Positions 6,125 through 13,755 of a stretch of 15,723 bases of DNA are shown one piece after another. The position numbers and the translations under genes are program-made. Within the stretch, counting starts at the first letter, position 1. The number at the start of each line of letters is the position of its first letter. The notes under the pieces are model-generated. The model saw only the letters and a list, made by a program, of their open reading frames with translations. It ran no database searches and was not told the origin of the DNA. Source of the stretch: CAVOXO01 sp963700425 (GTDB taxonomy: Bacteria; Actinomycetota; Acidimicrobiia; Acidimicrobiales; Microtrichaceae); assembly GCA_963700425.1 (NCBI GenBank), contig CAVOXO010000008.1:1-15723 (forward strand). The letters run 5' to 3'.

Positions 6125-9116
6125 GTGCAGCCCGAGGCCGGAATGCCGGCGCCGGCCCTTGGCCGCCAGGACGGCTTCGCGCTGATCGGCGCTCTCTTCG
6201 TCGTGATCGGCATCGCCGGGGTCGCGCTCATCGCGCTCATGACGATGACGCTCAGCTTCTCCAAGATCAGTGTCATCGAGAACGCGAAGGCTCGCGAGGT
6301 GCGGGCGGCCGACAACGCGCTCGACTCCGCGATCAACATGATGCGGATGGACCCCGCCGGGCTCCTCGGCACTCCCGACAACTGCATCGATCCGGCCGGC
6401 GTGGACTTCGCGAGCAACGAACGGGTCGTGACCGTCACCGCGACCTGCGAAGCCTCGCCGCAGCTGATCCGTACCGATGCCGTGAGCTCGCCGACCGCTC
6501 CCGCACTCCAGCTCGTGGGCCCCAACGGCTACCAGTCGGGCGATTCCTTCGCCGACACCGTGCACTGGGACAACGAGTGCCTGCTGGGCAACCCGGCGCT
6601 GGGGTCTTGCGCTCCCTGGGTCCTGGGGATCGGCTCGTCCAACTACACCGCCCACGCCCCCACGGAGTTCGCAGCGGCGAGGCCGAGCCTGATCCACGTC
6701 GCCGATGACGATCCCTCCGATCTGCCGAAGACCCTGACCGTCGGGGCCGACCTTCTCGCCCGACGCGGCTCCGCCACCATGATCCCGCCGTCGGGGGTCT
6801 CGCCCGCGGTGCGCGTGGCCGGCAACTACCAGCAGGCCGACCTCGGGCTGTTCGCACCGCAGGGGCCGATCGATTGCGGGATCGGCACCACCGGTCATCC
6901 GTGGAACGTCGTCGCGGCCCAGATCGCCGACAATGACGACCCCCTCGGCGTTCCCACGTGCGGGTCGGGCGCCACCGCCGCCGCCGCGCTGGACGAACGG
7001 GCCGAGCTGGGATCTCCCCCCGGCTTCGGAGACACCTTCACGACGTTCGCCCCCACTCCCACGTGCAGTGCCGGTTCCGGCGGTGTCGTCCAACTCGCTC
7101 CCGGCGCCTACGGCAAGGCGCAGACCGCAGCGCTCAACCAACTCCTCGGCGGTACCTGCCCCAACCGCACCTTCTGGTTCAAGCCGGCCAACGCCAGCAC
7201 ACCAGGTTCCTACTGGTTCGACGTCGACGATCCCACCAACCCCAGCCGCGACCTGTGGAACAGCCTGATCATCAGCGACCCGACGGTGCGCGTCATCTTC
7301 GGGACCCCCGCCGGCGGCTTCAGTGCATCGGCCGCCGGGTCGGCGGTCTTCCCGGCCGCATGTGACGCCACCGGTGCCGGCGTGGAGATCGAGCTCAGCG
7401 AGCGCACCACCATCCGTCACCTCGCCGGCCAGGTCGCCGTCTGCGACCGATCCACGTCCGCCGCCACCAACGGCGTCCCCGCCGCGCTGTGGCAGGCCGG
7501 CAACGGCGACGGCGGCTGGAACGGCGTTCCCAACGCCGCCCAGAGCCAGATGTCGGTCACCTGGGACACCAGCTGGATCGCCTTCGACAGCAACTTCTTC
7601 AACGGCGCCGGCAACGCCTGGGCCGTCGACGGCAATGTCGCCTCGGCGGGCTACAGCTGCACCTTCGTCATCTACGGCACCTGCGGTATGGACGTCACGA
7701 CGCAGGCGCGGAACTTCCAGATGCCCGGAGGTCCCACAGCACCGGTCGGCCGCCTCAACTCCCTCGACCTCGTCATGCGGCCCGGGCGATCTCCGACGTC
7801 GGGTTCTCGCTCTCGTTCTACGGCAGCGGCAACGTCGGCACCAGGGTCTCCTTCTACCGACCGGGCGCATCGTCACCCTCCTGCGGCGGCTACTTCCCCT
7901 ACCTGCCGGACTCCCGCAACTCGTCCTACATGAATCTGGCCATCGACCTGCTCTCACCGGTGGCCCAGGGCATCGCCGGGCTGCCCCGATGCCGCGACGT
8001 CTCCCCTCCGCTCACCCGCGCCGATCTGGCCGGGGCCGGCGTCGACGTCGTCCAGCGCATCGCCAGCTCGGCCGTCACCCTGTTCACCACGGTCAACAAC
8101 CGCATCGACATCGACGGCCTCGAGCTCCGGGCCGGCTGGGACCTGAAGCCCACCTCGGCCACGGGCGGCGCCGGCTGGAACAACGCCTCGAACATTCTCA
8201 CCACCGACGGTCTGCACTCGGGCTACACCCTCAGCGGATGCCCATTCCTCGGCAGCTGTGCCACGGCGACCCGCTCGGTCCAGATCGGCGGGTTCGACAA
8301 CCTCACCAGTCCCCACGTTCCCGTTCCCGGCGGCACCCCGCTGCTCGAGGCCGGCGTGATCGTCACCGGGGAGACCACGAACCAGAACTTCTTCACCAAC
8401 GGATCCTTCTACGACCTCAACGGCGAACCCGACATCTCCCAGGGATCCTGGATGCGGGTCACCGTCAACAACATGCGCGACACCCCGAGCGGGTCGTGCC
8501 AGGCGTACTGGCCCCGCGTCCCGTTCTGGGGTCAGGGCGTCTACCTCGACCTCCTCGATTCGTCGGTGGCCGGAACCTGCTCGTCGGTGCTCACCAACGC
8601 CGAGCAGCTCATCGGCGCATCGGCGACGCTCGAGGTCCACGTCGAGCGCAACAGCTGGGGTGCCTACGTCGACTACGGCACCCGCATCGACTCGGTCCGA
8701 CTCTCGACCGTGACCGGCGGTCAGTACAGCCGGCCCGGTCGCCCATGGTCGTGACCGTCGGCGACGGCCCGTCCGACAACTCGTCGTTCAACATCTTCGG
8801 TCAGGTGTCGATGCCTCGCAACGACCTCAACGTGCGGTGGAACGGACCCGTCCCGGTCGATGCCGCCGGCGAGCCGTCCGCCATCGGGGGCGGCAACATG
8901 ATCCTCTCGGGTCTGGGCAGCTACGTCGCCCCAGGCGCCGAGGCCGGTGTCATCTGCTGCTCGCCGACGAAGCCGGCCGAACGTATCGTCGATCTCACCG
9001 CCACGGTGCCCGACCCCGTCGGCGGCACCAAGGTCGTCGGGACGGCCCGAGTGGTCATCAGCGACGTCGGCGGACCGGGAGCGGGCCTGACGATCGAGGA
9101 GTGGTCGATCATCTGA
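6125..9116 (+). CDS. Giant prepilin-like protein with cysteine-rich exodomain, PilX-like (frame disrupted)
   Basis: The N-terminus GRQDG is followed by FALIGALFVVIGIAGVALIAL, a pilin-type helix cleaved after Gly17 (counting from the GTG at 6125). Mature position +5 is Gly, not Glu, as in PilX/GspK-like tip pilins. The start is uncertain: GTG 6125, ATG 6143, or ATG 6106 overlapping the previous stop as ATGA but needing a frame change. About 980 residues follow, rich in Gly, Ser, Thr, Trp and cysteine, which suggests many disulfides outside the cell. Reading is continuous to about 7780. It shifts one phase to about 8737 (from ISDVGFSLSFYGSG) and again to the stop at 9116 (from SPMVVTVGDG). Adding one G at 7778-7780 (giving MRARAISDVGF) and one C near 8732 (giving SRPRSPMVV) restores a single protein of about 997 residues. 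Two related domains are visible at about 7800-8150 and 8440-8720. The adhesin role is inferred. Confidence 0.75.
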
Positions 9117-9168
9117 CCACCGGTCCGCGTCGCAGTCGCGAGAGTTCCCTTACGTGAGCTTTAGGTCC

Positions 9169-9177
9169 TGCTACGCT
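9169..9177 (+). promoter_or_regulatory. Candidate extended -10 promoter of pilA
   Basis: TGCTACGCT matches an extended -10 (TGnTAnnnT). It would start the transcript near 9184 and give a 5' leader of about 100 bases before the pilA ATG at 9287. A -35 match is weak (TTACGT at 9150-9155, 16-bp spacer). An independent promoter fits the need for high major-pilin expression and the terminator placed directly after pilA. Confidence 0.4.
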
Positions 9178-9286
9178 GCTCGTGGACAGCTGGGCTAGTC
9201 GAACGCCCGGAGCGTCTGAGGGGGATCCCTGGCTCGAGGGCGAGGAGGCGATGTGCTTCTTCCACAACCTGAGGGAGACAACAAAT

Positions 9287-9625
9287 ATGAGTGAACTGAT
9301 GAAGAAGCGCATGGCGAAACGAGCGCAAGGCCAGGGTGGCTTCACCCTGATCGAGCTGCTCGTGGTTATCGCCATCCTGGCCGTTCTGGCCGGCGTCGTC
9401 GTCTTCGCCGTCGACGGGATCACCGACACGGCGAGGACTCGGCCTGCGAGATCGACGAGCGGACCGTGAACACGGCCGTCCAGGCCTTCCGAGCCGAGTC
9501 GGGAGCCTACCCGACCGCCATCGGCGACTGGTTCCACCTGGCTCGAGAGCGCCCCGACGTTGACGCCCACTCGGGCTACGACGCGCACCGGCGCGACCGC
9601 CCCCACGGTGGCGGCCTGCCCGTAG
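9287..9625 (+). CDS. pilA: Major type IV prepilin PilA-like (frame disrupted)
   Basis: This is the likely pilus fibre subunit. The basic leader of 18 residues ends in GQGG. PilD would cut between Gly18 and Phe19, and Glu23 is at +5 in the classic FTLIELLVVIAILAVLAG helix. The ATG at 9287 has GAGGGAG at 9271-9277. An in-frame ATG at 9251 behind AGGAGG (only 2 bases away) would give a 30-residue leader. The frame as written stops at 9469. Adding one G at 9430-9431 gives ITDTGEDSACEIDERTV, and the reading continues through AVQAFRAESGAYPTA in the shifted phase. It then returns to the original phase near 9522-9540 to end as WLESAPTLTPT...TVAACP at 9625. The two cysteines would form the usual C-terminal disulfide. 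The repaired length is about 112 residues, normal for small actinobacterial pilins. Position between the minor pilins and pilT supports the call. Confidence 0.85.
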
Positions 9626-9643
9626 TCGGGTAGCACACACGTC

Positions 9644-9687
9644 GGACGGGCGGGGCCGGGTTTCCGGCTCCGCCCGTTCGCCGTTTT
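9644..9687 (+). terminator. Strong intrinsic-type terminator after pilA
   Basis: A 16-bp stem pairs 9644-9659 with 9664-9679, with two G-U pairs and a four-base loop (GTTT). The sequence GCCGTTTT follows, so the T-run starts 4 bases after the stem. It lies 19 bases after the pilA stop and ends 33 bases before pilT. It probably ends or strongly limits the abundant pilA transcript and stabilises its 3' end, with limited read-through into pilT-pilD. The hairpin is seen; the efficiency is inferred. Confidence 0.75.
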
Positions 9688-9720
9688 CCGACAGACTCGA
9701 TCGACCCCGGAGAAGGCACC

Positions 9721-10908
9721 GTGCAGCCACCCGACACCGCCGGCCTCGAACCGTACCTGGACTATCTCTGGCAGCACGGCGCCACCGACCTGCACATGGC
9801 GGCCGGCACGCAGGCCCGGGTGCGCATCGACGGTCAGTTGATCAGCATCCCCGAGTCGCCCGTCCTGACCGCGGACTTCATGCACCAGGTGTTCGACTCG
9901 CTCATCACCGAGGACGAGATCGAGGAGATCTCACGTGAGCGCCAGCTCGACTTCGCGTTCACCTGGGCGGACAAGGCCCGGTTCCGAGCCAACGCCTTCT
10001 ATCAGCTCGACCGCCCGGCGCTCGCGCTGCGGCTCATCCCCACCGAGATCCCCACGCCCGAGGACATCGGCCTGCCGGCCTCGACCGCACCGCTCCTCAC
10101 GAGGCCGCACGGGCTCGTGCTCATGACGGGACCGACCGGCTCGGGGAAATCCACCACCCTCGCCGCCATGGTCGGCTGGATCAACCGCAATCGCCCGCTG
10201 CACATCCTCACCATCGAGGACCCCATCGAGTACATCCACCCACCGGTGCACGCACTCGTCAACCAGCGCGAGGTCGGCCGAGACGCGGTGTCGTTCGCCG
10301 ACGCCTTGCGCGCCGCCCTGCGCGAAGACCCCGACGTCGTCCTGGTCGGTGAGATGCGCGACCTGGAGACCATCGCCCTGACCCTGACCCTGGCCGAGAC
10401 CGGACACCTCGTGTTCGCCACGTTGCACACCAACGACGCGGCGCAGACCGTCGATCGGGTCATCGACGTCTTCCCGTCCGACCAGCAGGACCAGATCCGC
10501 GTGCAGTTCTCCATGGCGCTGGCCGCGGTGATCTCGCAGCGACTCATCCCCCGCGTCGGGGGCGGTCGGGTCGCCGCCTATGAGGTCCTGCTCGGCACTG
10601 CGGCGGTCACCAACATCATCCGAGAGGGCAAGATCCGTCAGCTGCGCAACCTGCTGGCCACCGGCCAGAAGGACGGGATGATGGTGATGGAGCAGTCGCT
10701 GGCCTCCCTGGTCCACCGCCAGGTCATCACCTACGAGGACGCCGTGGCCGCGTCGGTCTACCCCGACGAGATCGCCGGCTTCGCCTCCCACGTCACGACC
10801 GACCCGGACATCCCTCTCCCCGCGCACTTCAAACTGGGCGCCGCCGGTCCCGGAGCCCAGCCGGCACCGCCACCACCCCCTCCCGCGGTCCGCGGAGTGG
10901 CCGGTTGA
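9721..10908 (+). CDS. pilT: Type IV pilus retraction ATPase PilT
   Basis: This cytoplasmic hexameric ATPase drives pilus depolymerisation. The GTG at 9721 has GGAGAAGG at 9709-9716. The 395-residue protein opens with the PilT N-terminal domain (ATDLHMAAGTQARVRIDGQL, 21-40). It has Walker A GPTGSGKS at 137-144, the Asp box IEDP at 165-168, Walker B DVVLVGEMRD at 205-214 (Glu211), and the His box at 229 and 236. The PilT-type C-terminal segment IIREGKIRQLRNLL at 299-312 separates it from PilB, as does the lack of the tetracysteine zinc site and of an MshEN domain. The tail after 355 is proline-rich (seven prolines near 383-388) and longer than usual. The stop overlaps pilD by 4 bases (TTGA). 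Nothing is broken. Confidence 0.95.
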   Translation: MQPPDTAGLEPYLDYLWQHGATDLHMAAGTQARVRIDGQLISIPESPVLTADFMHQVFDSLITEDEIEEISRERQLDFAFTWADKARFRANAFYQLDRPALALRLIPTEIPTPEDIGLPASTAPLLTRPHGLVLMTGPTGSGKSTTLAAMVGWINRNRPLHILTIEDPIEYIHPPVHALVNQREVGRDAVSFADALRAALREDPDVVLVGEMRDLETIALTLTLAETGHLVFATLHTNDAAQTVDRVIDVFPSDQQDQIRVQFSMALAAVISQRLIPRVGGGRVAAYEVLLGTAAVTNIIREGKIRQLRNLLATGQKDGMMVMEQSLASLVHRQVITYEDAVAASVYPDEIAGFASHVTTDPDIPLPAHFKLGAAGPGAQPAPPPPPPAVRGVAG

Positions 10909-11747
10909 GCGGTGCGGAGGTCACGCTGCTGATCTTCGGCGTTCTCGGCTTCCTGGCCATCGCTTCGTTCACCAATGTGGTCATCGACCGGCTCCCGCTC
11001 GAGCTCGACGAGCCCAACGAGTTCGGTGAAGTCTGGGACAGCCGACCGTGGTCCGAGGTCTTCGGCGGCAGGAGCCGGTGCTCGGATTGCGGGGACGACG
11101 TACGGCCGATCGACAACATCCCGGTCGTCTCCTGGCTGATCCTGCGGGGCCGCTGCCGCTCGTGCGGCGCCCGGATCCCTGTCTTCCACGTCCTGGTCGA
11201 GCTGTCGGTCCCGCTCCTGTTCCTCGGTGCGGTCTGGGCTCTGGGACCGACCTGGGCGATCCTCCCGGCGCTGTGGCTGATCCCTGTGGGCGTCGCGGTC
11301 TCGGTGATCGACCTGCGCACCCTGATCGTCCCGACCCGCATCGTGTGGCCCGCCTTCTTCGTGTCGGTCGCGCTCTGCGTCGTCTCGGCCGGGATCGAGG
11401 GTGAGTGGGACCGTTTGGCGAGCGCGGCCATCGGCATGGTGGCGCTGGCCGGTCCGCTCTTCCTCATCTGGTTCGCCATCCCGCACGGGATGGGCTTCGG
11501 CGACGTCCGGCTCGCCACCCTGCTGGGCTTCACCGTCGGCTTCTACGCCGAGGGCGCCCTGTTGGGGGCTGCCTTCCTCTCGATCCTGTGCCTGGGTGGC
11601 GCGGCGATTTTCGGGATTCTCCTGGGGATCATCGCGCTGGGCGCCCGGGGCCGCGGGGCGAAGGTCCCGTTCGGACCCTCGTTGGTGGCCGGAGCGTTCG
11701 TGTGCATCGCCTTCGCCACGCCGATCATCGAGGCGCTCACCGAGTAG
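10905..11747 (+). CDS. pilD: Prepilin peptidase / N-methyltransferase PilD (type IV leader peptidase)
   Basis: This integral membrane aspartyl protease cleaves prepilin leaders after Gly and methylates the new N-terminus; its substrates here would be the four prepilins upstream. In the 280-residue protein, SFTNVVIDRLP (21-31) is the family opening. Two CxxC pairs (59/62 and 84/87) form the zinc-binding cytosolic domain of the bifunctional type. Catalytic Asp136 lies in VIDLRTLIVPTR, and Asp200 lies in GMGFGDVRLA (Arg replaces the usual Lys). FGPSL at 256-260 is conserved. About seven further hydrophobic helices follow. The TTG start overlapping the pilT stop (TTGA) is the only sensible in-frame start near the family N-terminus. 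The 3' end overlaps the convergent ASPIC/UnbV gene by 11 bases. Confidence 0.93.
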   Translation: MSGAEVTLLIFGVLGFLAIASFTNVVIDRLPLELDEPNEFGEVWDSRPWSEVFGGRSRCSDCGDDVRPIDNIPVVSWLILRGRCRSCGARIPVFHVLVELSVPLLFLGAVWALGPTWAILPALWLIPVGVAVSVIDLRTLIVPTRIVWPAFFVSVALCVVSAGIEGEWDRLASAAIGMVALAGPLFLIWFAIPHGMGFGDVRLATLLGFTVGFYAEGALLGAAFLSILCLGGAAIFGILLGIIALGARGRGAKVPFGPSLVAGAFVCIAFATPIIEALTE

Positions 11748-13688
11748 CGCGCTCGATCACCAGGTGCTGGTCGACCTCGACCTGTTCCACGACCTGCGGC
11801 GCATCATCGCCCGGCCAGTGGACCTCGACGCGGTCGATGCGCCCTTCGAACTCGCCCAGCCCGACGTGGACGACGGGTGGCCTCTGCGACTCGTACGACC
11901 CGCCGGTCGAGATCCAGCCCACGACGGGATCACCCCCCGGGTCGGCGTGATCTCGATGTGGGCGCCATCGCCCCAGCGATTCCCCGGTGCGGTCGGATCA
12001 TCCAACGACACCGTGAGCCAGTGGTTCGTCCGGGCCGGCGTGTCGTTGCGGTACAGCCGTGGCGGCAGGCGCGAGGGTGCGATCAAGAGGTCCAGGTCGC
12101 CATCAGCGTCCATGTCGAACGCCACCAGGCCGTGGTCGATCGCCGTTGAATCCAGGCCGAGGGCGGCGGCAGCATCGCGGTAGATCAAGCCATCGCGAAC
12201 CCAGAACCGGGTGGTGTCCTCGACGAAGGCGTCGAAGTAGCCGCGGGTCTCGTCGTCCACCTGGTCGAGCGATTCGGCCTCGATCTCGAATCCGTTGGCC
12301 ATGGTGATCTCGGGCACGCCGTCGTTGTCGAAGTCCTCGATGGCCGCGCCCCAACCCCAGCCTCCGTCGCGCACCCCGTAGTCGTCGGTCGCGTCGACGA
12401 ACCGGCCGTCACCGCCACCGAGGAAGAGGCGGTTGCCCGAACAGCCCTGCACGACACAGCCATCATCGTGCGGAAAGCTGATCGAGGTGATGAACCAGTC
12501 GGCCAGGCCGTCGCCGTCCACGTCGGTGATGACCGAGCCCATGCCGTTCTCGTCGCTCCCGACGCCCATCTCGGTGGTGACGTCCTCGAACCGTTCGCCG
12601 TCGACGTTGCGGAAGACCCGGCTGGTGCAGGTGTCCCCGGTGATCGTGAGATCGATCCAGCCGTCGCCGTCCAGGTCGTGGAAGACACCGGTGAACGCCA
12701 CGATCTCGGCCAGAGGCAGATCGTACGTCTCCGTCGCGTCGGTGAAGTTCCCGGTCCCGTCGTTGAGGTAGAGGGCCGAGCGGGAGGGCTCGGCACCTTC
12801 GCTGAGCGGGAACCCGTCCTCCCGGAGTGCGTCCGCAGCCGCACAGTTGGGCGGAGCGTCGGTCGACACGATGCCGGCCGTACCGAACCGCTCGGCGATC
12901 ACCGCCTGCGCCTCGTCGTCGAAGAAGAGCTCCTGGCGCCAGTGCAGCACCAGCAGGTCCATGAACCCGTCCCGGTTCACGTCGGCGACCGCGGCGTCGT
13001 GCACCTGATTTCCCTCTCGCCGGAGACGCTCCTCGGGCGACGGCACGCCGCGCGCGTCGGACTCCTCGCGAAACGTGCCATCGCCGTTGTTCATGAAGAG
13101 CTGGTTGGCACCCCGGCCGGCGCCCGCGACGAACAGATCCAGGTGGCCGTCGGCGTCGAAGTCCGCGAACACTCCGGTCGACGAGCCGGCGCGGTCGGCT
13201 GGCCCGGCCACGCCCGCCTGTTCCGCGACATCGGTGAAGCGCCCGGCGCCGTCGTTCAGGAACAGACCGTCAGGTCTGCCGACCCGCGGGAGGAAGACGT
13301 CGTGATCACCGTCGCGGTCCACGTCGGCGACGGTGACACCCGAGGTCATGCCCGATTCCGCGATCAGCGGAAAGTCCGAGTGCGCCACGTCCAGACCGGC
13401 TTCCGCGGTGACATCGGTGAACGAGAACGACGCCAACGCCGGATCGCCGAGAGGCCACGGCGGTGGGATGTCGCCTGGCCGATTCGGCGGTGGCGGCGGT
13501 ACGTCGGCATCCTCCGGCGCCGCGGTGGTCCCGGGAACCGTCGACGCCTCGGGCCGTTCGGTCGTGCCGGCGGCGCTCGGTCCCGCCGGGTCCTCTTCGC
13601 GGTCGGACGAGCACCCCACCCCCGCCGCCAGGGCCACGACGGCGCCCACGACAACAACCCGCCTCCACCTGGTGGTCACCGGACGCAC
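11737..13688 (-). CDS. FG-GAP repeat lipoprotein with C-terminal ASPIC/UnbV domain (CRTAC1-like; frame disrupted)
   Basis: Counting from the GTG at 13688, a signal peptide with a hydrophobic stretch (11-24) ends at Cys26 in AAGVGCSS, an imperfect lipobox. A Thr/Pro-rich linker follows (33-80). Seven Ca-binding FG-GAP/VCBS-type loops of the DxDxDGxxD kind are seen at 122, 176, 236, 338, 389, 452 and 525, consistent with a seven-bladed beta-propeller. The ASPIC/UnbV domain starts near 555 (TNHWLTVSL). The frame breaks after ITPTRG at the six-C run 11933-11938. One more C gives RGGDPVVGWISTGG and continues through RVEVHWPGDD to the stop at 11737, for about 650 residues. The protein is exported and binds calcium; the ligand is unknown. 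An alternative GTG start lies at 13679. It follows the hydrolase gene by 67 bases on the same strand. No link to the pilus is evident beyond proximity. Confidence 0.85.
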
Positions 13689-13702
13689 CCGCCAGCCGAA
13701 TC

Positions 13703-13743
13703 TGGAGCGACTTCACCACCGTGGCGGTAGCCAGATCGCTCCA
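13703..13743. repeat. Inverted repeat between the hydrolase and ASPIC/UnbV genes
   Basis: TGGAGCGA at 13703-13710 and TCGCTCCA at 13736-13743 form a perfect 8-bp inverted repeat. The 25-base gap between them contains a second small dyad, ACCG/CGGT at 718-721 and 725-728 of the 13000s. It fills most of the 67-bp intergenic space. No T-run follows on the transcribed strand, so it is not a classic terminator. It could be an operator or an mRNA processing hairpin. Confidence 0.5.
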
Positions 13744-13755
13744 TATCCAGCGGGG

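Noticed and set aside
6122..7957. Open frame of 611 codons on the - strand
   Set aside because: It is antisense to the giant pilin in GC-rich DNA. Its composition (Gly, Arg, Val) is that of a third-position mirror frame, and no motif is seen.
7323..8735. First part of the open frame 7323-9116 as a separate gene
   Set aside because: Only the end after about 8738 looks like real protein (the C-terminus of the giant pilin); the earlier part is Arg/Pro-rich shadow.
9419..9470. Programmed ribosomal frameshifting in pilA
   Set aside because: There is no slippery heptamer with a downstream structure, and similar frame changes occur in unrelated genes, so indel error is simpler.
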